From assembly GCA_947044365.1 (NCBI GenBank), contig OX345643.1, positions 433,501 through 497,500 of the forward strand: a DNA stretch of 64,000 nucleotides, given 5' to 3'. Positions 33,441 through 45,927 of this stretch are shown here, piece after piece (the stretch's first letter is position 1; every line of letters begins with the position of its first letter). The notes below the pieces were generated by a model. It had not been told where the DNA came from. It ran no database searches and saw only the letters and a list, made by a program, of their open reading frames with translations. A program made the translations under genes and the position numbers. Source of the stretch: Petrosia ficiformis. Lineage: Eukaryota > Porifera > Demospongiae > Haplosclerida > Petrosiidae.

Positions 33441-33726
33441 ACATATGTATGTAATACTATGTATGTATGTATGTATGTATGTGTGTATGTATGTATGAAT
33501 GTATGTATGACTGCATGCATGACTGACTGACTGCATGCATACATGCATAAATATATGTATGTATGTATTTATCTATAATCACCTCTTCATCTTCTGAAGT
33601 GCTTTGAGTGTTTTGATTCGGAACTTGTGAATCTACAGACTCCGTCATCTCCAGCTTTTTAGCTAGCCACACCTTATCTGTGGTTCTTGTAATATTATGG
33701 ACCCAGGACCAGAAGGTGTGGTGCAT
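32764..33726 (-). CDS. Unrecognised multi-pass membrane protein
   Basis: Exons 33583-33726, 33224-33363, 32929-33172 and 32764-32871 join in one frame to 211 aa if the ATG at 33726 ([12 protein letters not shown]) is used. A second ATG at 33648 ([12 protein letters not shown]) would give 185 aa. Hydrophobic segments: [17 protein letters not shown] into [20 protein letters not shown], then [14 protein letters not shown], then [20 protein letters not shown], suggesting three or four membrane passes. A basic, aromatic stretch ([16 protein letters not shown]) precedes the first. I do not recognise the family. It starts 20 bp (or 98 bp) from FANCM on the other strand. Confidence 0.7.
33395..33575. 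repeat. CTAT and TATG microsatellites, intron 1 of the membrane-protein gene
   Basis: CTAT tetramers (33405-33435) followed by TATG/TGCATGAC units up to the donor of the first exon. Confidence 0.92.
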
Positions 33727-33746
33727 TAAATGGAGGGAATTTTGAG
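33727..33746. promoter_or_regulatory. Head-to-head spacer between the membrane-protein gene and FANCM
   Basis: Only 20 bp separate the two proposed start codons, so transcription start sites or 5' UTRs must overlap, or the membrane protein begins at the downstream ATG (33648). No TATA box is visible. Confidence 0.4.
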
Positions 33747-36700
33747 ATGTCAAAAGGCAAGCAGTCTACATTATTTCACTCATGGACCACCAAAGGCAAA
33801 GGGAAAGAACGAGCTGTGGAGAATAAATCTCACAAAAAAAAAGAAGAAATCATTTACCTGGATGATGAAGGCACAGACCAAGTACAGAATAATGATATCG
33901 TGCCAAAATATTTAGAGGATCCAGGAATTGAATTAGGAGAAGAACTGGATGATTTTTTCATGGATGACATCGCAGATGAAGTAATTACACTTTCTAACGA
34001 GACTCCAGCAGAGACAACCTCGTGTGTATCAAACCGTGATATTCATAACTCAAGTGTTTATGAAGAAATACCAGGTTTTGATGTAGAGGCTGGAATGAAG
34101 TACATATATCCAACAAACTACCCAATTAGAGATTATCAATTCAATATTGTCAAGAAAGCCCTTTTTAGAAATACCTTGGTTTCTCTTCCGACTGGTCTGG
34201 GAAAAACTTTCATAGCAGCTGTAGTTATGTATAACTTCTATCGCTGGTATCCTCACAAGAAAGTTGTATTTTTAGCACCCACGAAACCTCTTGTAGCTCA
34301 ACAGATAGAAGCCTGTTTTGGAATAATGGGTAAGTTCATACTAAGTGTCCTTTAATCAAATGTTCATTAATACATACATGGAAAACAAAAATGACAGTAT
34401 CTAAATGTGGATTTTATTATCAATATGTACTCAGAGCATTCTTTATTAGAGCTAGTCAGAGCATTCTTTAAAAGAGCTAGTCAGAGCATTCTTTATTAGA
34501 GCTAGTCAGAGCATTCTTTATTAGAGCTAGTCAGAGCATTCTTTAAAAGAGATTCTTCTTTAATAGATGGCAAGGCAAGTTTCTAATAAACTTGTATCCA
34601 GGAAATGAATCATATATCACCATGGCAACATAGTTGAACATATGTATACAAGTACATGTAATGAAATGTTTTTACCACAATAACATTGCTTAGGTATTCC
34701 GCAAGTAGACACAGCTGAGATGACAGGTAGTATGGCCCCCAAAGAGAGAGTTACGCAATGGGAGAGAAAGAGAGTGTTTTTTCTCACTCCTCAAGTAATG
34801 CAGAATGATTTAGGAAGAGGATCTTGTCCCTCTAGTGATATTAGTTGTGTTGTATTCGACGAGGCACACAAAGCATTAGGAAACCACGCCTACTGTCAGG
34901 TAATTTATTATGAAATTACTTTCTATCCTGATAATTAGAGAGAAATTATTTCCTATTCAGGTAATTAGAGAGCTAAATAACGCCGGAGGATCTTTTAGAG
35001 TATTAGGTTTATCTGCTACTCCCGGTAATGATTTAAAGGTGAACTAACAAAGTCATATCTATCTATGTGATAATGACTCTATCTAACCTTCAGGCAGTTC
35101 AACAAGTGGTTACTAATCTTCTCATCAGCCATATTGAAATACGAAGTGAGGAAGCTCTTGATATTCAACAATATCTTCATGAAAGAAAAATGGAGAAGAT
35201 TGTTGTGTCACTTGAGGGTGAAATACTGGAGATTAAGAATGTCTTCAAAAGAGTGAGTATAATTAATTATAGTATTTATAATCTATTCCTTGTTTTTATA
35301 TATTGTACATTCTGTGGATTGTAATAAATAAACTATAGATAAACACTTAATTATAAAAGTCATTGGACATTGTATTGATAATAATAAATAAACTATAGAT
35401 AAACACTTAATTATAAAAGTCATTGGACATTGTATTGATAATAATAAATAAACTATAGATAAACACTTCATTATAAAACTCATTGTACATTGTATTGATA
35501 ATAATAAATAAACTATAGATAAACACTTAATTATAAAACTCATTGTACATTGTATTGATAATAATAAATAAACTATAGATAAACACTTCATTATAAACGT
35601 CATTGGACATTGTATTGATAATAATAAATAAACTATAGATAAACACTTCATTATAAAACTCATTGTACATTGTATTGATAATAATAAATAAACTATAGAT
35701 AAACACTTAATTATAAAAGTCATTGGACATTTTATTGATAATAATAAATAAACTATAGATAAACACTTAATTATAAAAGTTATTGTACATTATTTTTATA
35801 GTAAGTTAGTAACTACTTTCTCCAGTTATTTTATTCTAATGTTAGAAAATGTTATAAAGTTTTTCTAATTATTAGATATTGAATGAAATAGTGAATCGGC
35901 TAGTGAAATATCAGGCATTTTATAATTGTGACGTTGAGCGTCTTAGCAAGTTCCAAATCTTACAAGCTAGAGAAGAGTTTCGTAAGGATGCTGTACCTGG
36001 ACCACAGGTAGAAAATATTAGTATACTTGTGTGTGTGACTATGTCTAAATGGGATTGTGTATGTGTGTGCAGTGTGTCTATGTGTGTCAATGTCTTTGGC
36101 TATGTCTGTCTGTCTGTTTGTCTGTTGTATGTCTGTCTATTTGTCTGTGTCAGTGTGTCTATGTATATATATATGTCCTGTTTGTCTATTCATCGATGTT
36201 TCTTTGATTGTGTGTATGTGTGTATACCTACTAATGTCATGTTCTATTCCATGTAGCTAGGTATAGTTGAAGGTGACTTTGCACTTGCCATCAGTCTCTT
36301 CCATGCGTTTGAACTGCTTCTTCAACATGGTATGAGATCATTCTATCATTTTCTTCATTCCTGTATCACACAGGGCCACTCAAGAGCTAAATCTCAATTA
36401 TCATCAAATAGAGATTTTAAATTTATAATGAATCGTCTAGCAAATCAAATCGGATGTGAATCTATGATACCACCACAACATGCAAACAGTTCTCTTTACT
36501 GTCCATCTGTGACAATAGACGGAGATTTCTTTTACAGTCATCCTAAACTTAAGCAGCTAGAGGATATAGTATTGAAGCACTTTAGAGAGCAACAGGCACA
36601 AACCAAGCTACATTCTGAATCACTTGTTGCACAATCTCACACCAGGGTAATGATCTTCTCTCAATATCGTGAGAGTGTGAGAGAGATAGCAGATATGTTA

Positions 36701-37214
36701 TCTCAACATACTCCCATGGTTCGTGTAATGAGTTTCATGGGACAAGCCTCCACTGGGAAGAACTGTAAAGGACAAACACAAAGAGAACAGATTGAGGTAT
36801 GAACGTTCAGGAATCTGGATGTTGGAATTTGGATGTGGTATGGTTTGGGAACCTGGATATATATGGATCAGGAATCTGGATGTGGTATGGTTCAGGAACC
36901 TGGATATATATGGATCAGGAACCTGAATGTATGGTTCAGGAACCTGGATGTAGTATGAAGTACTTTTAGTTCTATACATGTTGTGTGTATCAATGGATGG
37001 ATCAATGGATGGATAGATTGATGAATAGATGGATCGATGGATGGATGGATTGATGAATGGATGGATCGATGGATGGATGGATGGATTGATGAATGGATGG
37101 ATTGATGGATGGATGGATTGATGAATGGATGGATGGATGGATGGATGGATGGATGGATTGATGAATAGATGGATCGATGGATGGATGGATTGATGAATAG
37201 ACAGATAGATAGAC

Positions 37215-37278
<64 letters not shown>

Positions 37279-40200
37279 GTATATAACTATATAATGTTAT
37301 ATATATAGGTAGTACATAAGTTTCGTGATGGAGGTTACAATACTTTGGTGTGTACATGTGTCGGAGAAGAAGGATTGGACATTGGAGAAGTGGATTTGAT
37401 AATTTGTTTTGATGCTCATAAATCTCCTATTCGTTTGGTTCAGAGAATGGGAAGAACAGGTAGAAAGAGAAATGGAAGGATTGTAACAATAGTAGCAGCT
37501 GGAAAAGAAGAACAGGTTTGTCTAGCTACATACTGGATTGCACTACTGTACTATACTGTACTGTACTATACTGTACTGTACTATACTGTACTATACTGTA
37601 CTGTACTGTACTATACTATACTGTACAGTACAGCACAGCACAGTACAGTACAGTACATACAGTACAGTACAGTACAGTACAGTATAGTACAGTACAGTAC
37701 AGCACAGCACAGTATAGTACAGTACAGTACAGCACAGTACAGTACAGTACATACAGTACAGTACAGTACTGTACAGTATAGTACAGTATAGTACAGTATA
37801 GCACAGTACAGTACAGTACATGCAGTACAGTACAGTACAGTACAGTATAGTACAGTACAGTACAGCACAGTACAGTACAGCACAGTACAGTACAGTACAG
37901 TACAGTACAGTACAGTATAGTACAGTATAGTACAGTATAGCACAGTACAGTACAGTACATACAGTATAGTACAGTACAGTATAGTACAGTACAGTATAGT
38001 ACAGCACAGTACAGTACAGTATAGTACAGTACAGTACAGCACAGTACAGTACAGTACAGTACAGTACTGTACAGTATAGTACAGTACAGTATAGTACAGT
38101 ACAGTACAGCACAGTACAGTACAGTACAGTACAGTACAGTACATACAGTATAGTACAGTACAGTATAGTACAGTACAGTACAGTACAGTATAGTACAGTA
38201 TAGTACAGTATAGCACAGTACAGTACAGTACATACAGTATAGTACAGTACAGTATAGTACAGTACAGTATAGTACAGCACAGTACAGTACAGTATAGTAT
38301 AGTACAGTACAGTACAGCACAGTACAGTACAGTACAGTACAGTACAGTACAGTCTCAAATCATTAATAACATTATTTCAGATTTATCATAAAAGTCAGTC
38401 TATTAAGAAAACCATTCATAATGCTATTCAGAAAGGCTGCAAATCTCTTCAATTCTACCAGTTCTGTCCACGGATGGTACCAAGACACATTTTCCCTGAG
38501 GTACAGAAAATCCACATGAAAGTTGGAGAGTACGTTAGTACGAATAAGTCACGTAAGTGCGCAACAACTAGACGAAAGAACGACCAAACTCGACTCTCTT
38601 TTGGTCCAAGTACTAAACATGACCCCAAAGGCGTTTATCTGACGTCAGATGAACTTGCTTACTGGGATGATCGTTTTGCTCTGAGCGATACAGAATCCAG
38701 TGATATAGAGAGAACTGTAGGTAGCCTCATGAGCCATAAACCACTTATTTCTACAGATGCCCTTGCAGGAAGGAACCCTTTTGTTAATATTCAAAATGGG
38801 TCCAACACACGTTCCGAGGGTTGCAGTATTCAAGCAGGGTCTCGACTTAGTCGATGGGTACATTGGCAGACGGCCCCAATTCCTACGAAGGTGATAGATC
38901 ACTCGTCAAGCTCCAATACTCTTCGATCTGTTTTAGAATTTATTGATAATATTCAAATGAATCCAGATTTGAGTTTGACATACGACTCTGAAATGAGAGC
39001 ATTCTTGAATAAAGATGATGTTAGACATGAAGGAGACAAGGTACTGAGAAGAAAACAAAACAGGAGAAGATTGTTAGATGAGGATGAGGATGAAGATTTC
39101 AAAATGCCCAACAAGAAAAGAGTTAGAGAGACAGTGCAGACTGACCTTAGTTTGACTTCATCTGATAATACATCAAGTTCTCCACATCCTGAGACATCTC
39201 ATCTTGTTGATAATGCATCAAGTTCTCCACATCCTGATACATCTCATCTTCTTGATAGAGAATTCAAAGTACATGTATCATCATCTTCACATGAGCTTGA
39301 TTGTAACGAGGTTCATACGACAATGCCACTCGCTTCCCAGAGTGTTGTTCCTCTCCCACCTAATATGGAGTCCATTGATTGGTTGGATGAGATTACATCA
39401 TCTCAAATATCTACACAATCGTTTGCTCCAATCTCTTCGACAAACATGTCTACTCTCAAAATATCTTCCACTATCACTCCTATCACAGCATCCATAAGCG
39501 CTATCTCCTCCTCGGTCACGCCTAACACAGCTTCCTTAAGCACTAACTCCACTATTTCGTCCTCCATTGTCACTCATAATACAGTGTCCTTAAGCACTAA
39601 CTCCACTCTCTCATCCTCATCACAAAATACATCCTCACCTTCTCATCAAAAGAAAGGAAGTTTTAATAAACAGCACTACAACAAAGATTTTCAATTTGCT
39701 ACCCCAAAGCAACCTTTGAGTGCAAAAAGAAAACTACAGCTATTGAATGGGAAGACTTTAGTACACAACTGTCCCTCTATGATTAGTAATAGCTCAGATG
39801 ATTGTAGTATAGTTAGTAATACTTGTAGTGACTCGCTAAGTGACATTCCTTCAGCCATTTTGTTTGGAGATGAGGAGGAGGAAGAGGAGATGCTGAATCC
39901 TTTTGTTATTCTTGAAAGCCCAGAAAAGAAGCCAGAACCAGTGAATCTATCAGAATATAATAATAGACAGAATTGTACAACTCCAGGAATACCGAAACCT
40001 GTTATCAAAACAAGTTATCAGATATCTACCATTGAACAAGACAATGAAAATATACAGCAAACTTCAAAATCTAGTCTTACATTCACACCAAAAAGAAAGA
40101 CGTCTTTAGTAGTTAGGCCTCCTGAGTGTCCAACCTCTGATACACCGTCACTGGTTGATCACAGCACGGAATCATTAGCCCTATCACCAGCTGCTCTTCC

Positions 40201-43200
40201 TAGAATACATACTCACAGTACTCCCTCACATACACTAACTTCACCAACTAGTAAAATATCCCGTCATATATCTGAAACTCCTGACAGCGAGGAGAAATTT
40301 CTAAACAGAAGAATTGTTCAGAGAACAAAAAGATCATTTAAACAACCAGACTTCTTGTGCTCTCAAATACATAGCACAAGAAAAGAAGAGTCACCTGAGT
40401 TAGAGATAATGGAGGAAGAAATGGGTTTGAGTCTTTCTGATGAGACAGTAATGGAGGAAGGTGTGGGTTTAGGTCTCTGTGTGAATAAAGATATCATAAA
40501 ACAAAGTTCACCAATCTCACCTGGATTAAAACATAATGAAGACCCTTGCAAGTATAGACAAAGCAATGCCTTAGTACCAGTCAATGGAAGTTCTGTGTTC
40601 AATAAAAGAAATTTAGAGAGGATGAAGAACAGAAAATATGCATTAGAATCTGACGATGATGATTTTATTAAACCAGTGAAAAAGAGGCTTGTGATAACTA
40701 CAACTAGTAATACAATACGCAGGACACAACCTCTGGCATCAATGAAAGAGGAAAGGAAAGAATTTGATTTTGTTGAAGAAGAAGCTGATATGTCACGTGA
40801 CTATTGGTCAGATGATGAAAGGGAGGAGTCAACAGGCTATGAATATGATTATAATGATAGTTTCATTAATGATAACTCTATTTTGACTCAAGGGGTCTCT
40901 CCAATTATTACTAAAAATGGAAGAACTTCAAAACCCTTAAAAAGCCCATTAAATATCGGTGATGTTTATCGCAAGTCATTAAGGAGTCCCGATAACCTGT
41001 TTGACGGCAAACGTACTGGTTTTGGAAACCATTACAAACTTGTTTTTAGTCAGCGATATAAATTGCTAAATCACTATACTAAAAAAGCTGGATTGAAGAT
41101 ATCCTCTAGTGCCAAACGACCCTATGGAAAACAAAGAGTGAGAGATTTGAAGAAGGAAGTGGAAGACTCGTTGATAGATAACGATGAAAGTGAAGCTGAG
41201 GAAGTGAATAAATTTATCGATGATTCTGAATTGCCTGTTAGTCAGGAAGAATTGAATGTCCTTAAGGATGAAGAGATGTCAGTATTTCCTGAAGAGGTGA
41301 GTGATGAAGACATTGAGTTAATACAACAAGAGAAAGATATCATTGGAAAGAAAATAAGGCGAGCGTATTTTCTGTCTGATTCTGAAAGTGTGGAAGATAA
41401 TAGTTTAGTGCTAACTAGTTCAAGTTACCAAGAAAATATAGATAAAAGTCCTGAGAGAAGAAAGACGATTTCACTAGATATGTCTGATGAAGAAATGGAT
41501 GAGGATAAAGAAGAGGAATTGGGTGTGTTTGAGGACGAGAGAGAAGAGATAGATGAATGGAATCTAAGAGAAGATAATGAGGCTGTTTGTAGTGAGGAAC
41601 AGTGTATGATGATAGCTGTATTAGTAAGAGAAGGTGTTATTGTTAGTCCATCATTAAAGGTAAGCACTATGAGACAACAAATGATATTATATTATTAGTA
41701 GATTCCTTTTATATCATGTACACATTCCACTACAGGTATGTTCACCTTCTGGAAAATTATCTGAAAAATTCTCTCTTGGAATGGAAAAGTGGATGAATGA
41801 TCCAATAGAAGAACAGGACGTTATCAGAGAAAACAACACAGAAGGCATTCTTCTTAAACATGAAGAGAAAGAAATATCTCTTACACAGGAAGAGAAAGAC
41901 ATTCGTCTTACACAGGAAGAGATTAATCAGTTTATTGAAGTAGATAGCGGCGATGATCTATTTGATGATTACAATGATGACTATATAAATCCACATTCCC
42001 AAACTGAGAATGAAATTATGAGTGAACTGAACTATGAAACTGATAATGCAGTTATTGTTAAAGATGACATTCCCAAACTCAAACTCGAGTCGTGTAATAA
42101 TGAAAAGCAGTCTGAGAACGAGACCAAAACTGGTACAGGAATGTGTCCAATAAGAGGGAATTTGGCAGCTGATGGTGTGTTTACTAAAGAACATGAAAAA
42201 ATGAAAATTATAGTAGATTCACGAGAAATAGCCAATTCTCAGGTATTTGTTAATTAATGAATTACAAATAATACATAACCACAAATAATGTTTAAGGGAT
42301 GACATGATTATAATGGTTAATATATTATATATATATAATATATATAATACGTACATGTAGTTAGGGGGTGTATATACATGTATAACACCTGTTAGTGCTG
42401 TGGAGGAGGTGATGTAGATACATGTATATCCCTTGACACTACAGGATCATTGGTCAGTATATATATATATATACATATGTAATATAGTATGCTAATACAT
42501 ATACAATATATTGTATGATGGTGACATCTCCTGCATAGTGTGCACATAGAAGGTCTATATACAATATTATAGGACTCACCACATCAAAGGGATGATGTCA
42601 CCACATACTATATATACCAGACTATGCAGGAGATGTTACCATCATACAATATATTGTATATAGTATGTTAATAGGTCCTATATACTGCATATAGGACCCT
42701 TGTTTTTTGTCCTCGGATGTGATATAGCCCTCACAGGCTCGGACTATATCACATCATCGGACACAAAACTCAGGTCCTATATTTTGTATATAGGACCTGT
42801 TAGCATACTATATATATTACATATGTCACATGACTAATATCATGAGGACATGGTGTTCAGCTATCAATCTGAAGGAATAACCATGTCCTGTCTAATCAGT
42901 TGATAAATAAGTTGTGAGGACAGTAATGGAGATATGTATTATTTTAGATAGTATCATTACTAAGACACAAACATGGATTGGAAGTAGAGATATGCTCTTT
43001 GGGTCATGGAGGAGGTTACATTGTCAGTAATAGAGCTATATTAGACGCAAGACACCAGTCAGGTCTGATTGATATACTAATAGATATTAAACTATATTAT
43101 AATTGTACTTTACTATAGATATTTCATCAGTTAGTACTAGTAATAAATTAATTACTAGATTAGAATGTTTAGAAGATAAATATGATCAAGTTTATCTTCT

Positions 43201-44344
43201 AATTGAAGTTGATGTGGAAAAAAGTGGACTCAAAAACCTAAAGTATAGTATTATGAGTGTTTCTCATTCACTCATCATCTCCCTTTCTCTCTCTCTCCCT
43301 CCCTCTCTCTTTCTTTGAACAGAAATAAGAGTAATAGTAATCATTTTGAACTAACTCTTGCTAAATTAACTGCCAAAACAAACACTAAAATTCTCTATAG
43401 CAAGTCTCAAGGTAATTATAATTATTGTCATATAACAAGAAACAATTAAAAAATTATGCGCTGGAGTGGCTTGGAATTTATGTTTTATAGTTGTGTATCC
43501 TCTTGTAATCTTATCTTGTATATCCTCTAGTAATCTTACCTTGTATCTCCTCTAGTAATCTTATCTTGTATATCCTCTAGTAATCTTACCTTGTATCTCC
43601 TCTAGTAATCTTATCTTGTATATCCTCTAGTAATCTTATCTTGTATATCCTCTAGTAATCTTACTTTGTATATCCTCTAGACTCTTCCGCCCAGTTGATA
43701 TTTGATGTAGTAAAATCAGAACATGGTAGAGGTGTTGGAATTAACGTCCCACTATATCTGATAAATACTGCTGAAAATGTGAGCTATTATCAACAGTAAT
43801 TACTTTAGAAGAACGTATCGTTAACCCTCCCTCATGTAGGCAATGTGGGTTCACATAATTATAATTCTAATAAACATTTAATAATAGGGGTCAACTCGAA
43901 TACATGGCGCATCGAAACTGACTTGAATATTTTGAGAGGATGTGTCCTCAATCCTAGGGTCTCTTCGTCAGTAGGGTTTTAATCTGTATTATTCACCACA
44001 CCTATATGAGGTTCTGTGTATTCAAGTTGATCCAGTAATAGTAATTATGTATTATTGAATGTTCATCCTATCAGCAATTGAAACTACTGTTAAAGACACC
44101 TAACATGACTTATATCACGGCATTAAACCTTTTGGCCATCTTCTCAGATCTGGCAACCATAGTCTCTTGGTAAGACAATATTATAATTATGATATTCTGT
44201 TTGATTCTATAATCAATGTTGTTATTTATTTAACTCAGCTCTCCTAAACGACTAAAATCAAGATTACCTTATTTGGCAAGAGCAAGAATACAATCATTCC
44301 ATGAATTTTTTCAAAAGGAGTTTAACAATCACTTAATTAATTAA
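33747..44344 (+). CDS. FANCM: FANCM: Fanconi anaemia DNA translocase
   Basis: FANCM remodels stalled replication forks and recruits the Fanconi core complex, with FAAP24 and the MHF histone-fold pair. Fifteen exons give 2105 aa, against 2048 in human: 33747-34329, 34694-34899, 34961-35038, 35094-35252, 35876-36007, 36257-36796, 37309-37515, 38381-41659, 41736-42242, 42948-43062, 43119-43242, 43323-43411, 43681-43778, 44075-44169, 44239-44344. SF2 helicase motifs: LPTGLGKT at about residue 147, VVFDEAHKA (DEAH) at about 250, LGLSATPG, and [14 protein letters not shown] (motif VI). A long acidic, Ser-rich middle is one 3.3-kb exon, as in vertebrates. The C-terminus has an ERCC4 fold (KIIVDSREI) whose catalytic ERK motif is replaced by AILDARHQS, so it should be nuclease-dead as in FANCM, then helix-hairpin-helix repeats. 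Confidence 0.97.
34433..34552. repeat. 28-bp minisatellite in FANCM intron 1
   Basis: Five units of GAGCTAGTCAGAGCATTCTT plus TATTA or TAAAA. Confidence 0.93.
35323..35795. repeat. 60-bp minisatellite in FANCM intron 4
   Basis: Eight very similar 60-bp units (each with AATAAACTATAGATAAACAC and CATTGGACATTGTATTGATA) in perfect register. Divergence between units is a few bases. The long open frame on the minus strand is an artefact of the 60-bp period. Confidence 0.97.
36990..37278. repeat. (GGAT)n and (GATA)n arrays in FANCM intron 6
   Basis: GGAT/GGAT-ATTGATG blocks (36990-37200), then pure GATA tetramers (37202-37276), then exon 7. Confidence 0.95.
37540..38352. repeat. (ACAGT)n pentanucleotide array in FANCM intron 7, inverted at its left end
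   Basis: About 810 bp. From 37625 the plus strand reads ACAGT with ATAGT, GCACA and ATACA variants. From 37545 to 37624 it reads the complement (TACTG), so the left end is head-to-head with the rest. Long Leu-Tyr-Cys-Thr-Val frames are artefacts. Confidence 0.96.
42471..42827. mobile_element. Nested foldback element in FANCM intron 9
   Basis: About 357 bp with outer inverted ends ACATATGTAATATAGTATGC and GCATACTATATATATTACAT. Inside is a first stem pair (ATGGTGACATCTCCTGCATA with TATGCAGGAGATGTTACCAT), then a second nested palindrome holding GGTCCTATATAC/GTATATAGGACC and ATGTGATATAG/CTATATCACAT. Non-coding; MITE-like or composite. Confidence 0.7.
43496..43680. repeat. Minisatellite of splice-acceptor-like units in FANCM intron 12
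   Basis: About seven units of 25-29 bp, TCTTATCTTGTATATCCTCTAG plus TAA, run directly into exon 13. Every unit ends in a pyrimidine run plus CTCTAG. The last copy supplies the inferred 3' splice site at 43680. Confidence 0.9.
43888..44033. mobile_element. MITE-like element in FANCM intron 13
   Basis: About 146 bp with terminal inverted repeats GGGTCAACTCGAATACATGG and TGTGTATTCAAGTTGATCC. Non-coding. Confidence 0.65.
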
Positions 44345-45927
44345 TATCACTTACTGTTCACACTGTACCTAATACTTCTCATTCACTATCTTTTTGTTTA
44401 TTATAATTATTTTTATACGAGTCATTTTACCAGGTAACCAATCAGAATGAGTAATACTACATTGTATTCATCAACCAATCACATTTCTAGTTATCACATG
44501 GTCAGACAGGATGTAATCTCATTCCGGTTGGGTAGTGACAGTTTTGAAATTTGCTGAATTTTCACACAATTTTGAGTTTCAGCATGTAATTTCACTAATA
44601 GTGGCTACTATAAATAGAAACCATTTGATATTATAAATAGAAACTATATTTGCTGCTATAAATAGAAACTATTCAGTTACTATAAATAGAAACTATAGCT
44701 GCTATAAATAGAAACTATTCAGCTACTATAAATAGAAACTATATTTGCTGCTATAAATAGAAACTATATTTGCTGCTATAAATAGAAACTATTCAGCTAC
44801 TATAAATAGAAACCATTTGATATTATAAATAGAAACTATATTTGCTGCTATAAATAGAAACTATTCAGCTACTATAAATAGAAACTATATTTGCTGCTAT
44901 AAATAGAAACTATTCAGCTACTATAAATAGAAACTATATTTGCTGCTATAAATAGAAACTATTCAGCTACTATAAATAGAAACCATTTGATATTATAAAT
45001 AGAAACTGTATTTGCTGCTATAAATAGCAAACTACATCCCACCCTTACAAGTTACACCTTAGCTTAAACGTATGATGTGGTGTAATATAAGGAAAGTCAT
45101 TCATACATACCAAGAGCTGTAAGATCAGCATCCTGAATATTATATCTTTCTATCATGTGATGGTTATATTTACAGCAACAAAAAACAAAATAGTTTCGAT
45201 GAGAATATTTTATAGCGTATAATACATATGTACATAATACATACATAGATAAAGAAACAGGATGATTTGAATCAAAATGTTTCATATTTTTGTGGAAAGG
45301 GAAAACTGAACCCACATAAATACATGTATACTACAAAAACGTAAAATACCTTGTAATTGGTTAATTACTACAGTTACCTGGAATTGTTTATATATATGTA
45401 TGATCATACTAATGATGCGTAATAATACTATTATCCATTACTTGGAAGTCCTTTATCTCATATTCCTTCTAAGAAGATTGTAGGCAGCATTTGATTGATT
45501 ATAATTGGTGTAAAGTATTTATTGACATCAGCATGTGGCCGTCACCTTCTACACCTTCCAACTATCATTATAGCAATTTTATATATGGGATCTGGCGGTT
45601 ATCCTCAGAGTCTATCATCATTGAATTGATCTTGGCTTAAATATTTTTGAGCGAGGAAATCCCAGAATGCCTCCAAATAGTACCTAACACATATAGTAAC
45701 TGTAATATTATATGTGTATTTTGAGAGTGTTTCTATACTCATGAAACATGTATGATTATAATATTATAATTGTAGGTATATTTTATGTAAAGGTACGTAC
45801 TTAAAACTAGATAAACACATCAAACTAACAATGGAAAAGATATACATAATATTGACAGTAAGTATACCACAGTACCATTAAATGAATATTATTAATAATG
45901 AGATTACGGACAGTCATTTTCAGCATA
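44345..45927. other. Intergenic region downstream of FANCM
   Basis: About 1.6 kb between convergent genes. It holds the MEF2-like minisatellite at 44600-45030. The rest is AT-rich; a short minus-strand open frame at 45097-45315 shows nothing recognisable. Conserved-looking sequence or RNA genes were not found. Confidence 0.55.
44600..45030. repeat. Minisatellite of CTATAAATAG (MEF2-like) units
   Basis: Eighteen copies (counted by eye) of TATAAATAG, nearly all as CTATAAATAG or TTATAAATAG, which match the MEF2 consensus YTAWWWWTAR and also look like TATA boxes. They alternate between GCTGCTATAAATAGAAACTA and TCAGCTACTATAAATAGAAA contexts in about 48-bp double units. Confidence 0.93.

Noticed and set aside
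34433..34552. CRISPR-like spaced repeat
   Set aside because: Units are contiguous without unique spacers, and the genome is eukaryotic. The same reasoning excludes the arrays at 21825, 35323, 44600 and 47139.
35283..35723. Minus-strand 146-codon frame with a 20-residue repeat ([13 protein letters not shown])
   Set aside because: The 60-bp minisatellite has a period divisible by three, so one frame stays open. Intronic and antisense to FANCM.
36698..37357. Ile-His-Pro-Ser-rich frames (also 162-482, 58649-59156, 50559-50813)
   Set aside because: Translations of GGAT/CCAT microsatellites in introns.
37518..38358. Leu-Tyr-Cys-Thr-Val repeat proteins of up to 255 codons
   Set aside because: Artefact of the ACAGT pentanucleotide array inside FANCM intron 7.
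42180..43242. Active XPF-type nuclease at the FANCM C-terminus
   Set aside because: The ERK catalytic core is absent (AILDARHQS instead), as expected for FANCM.
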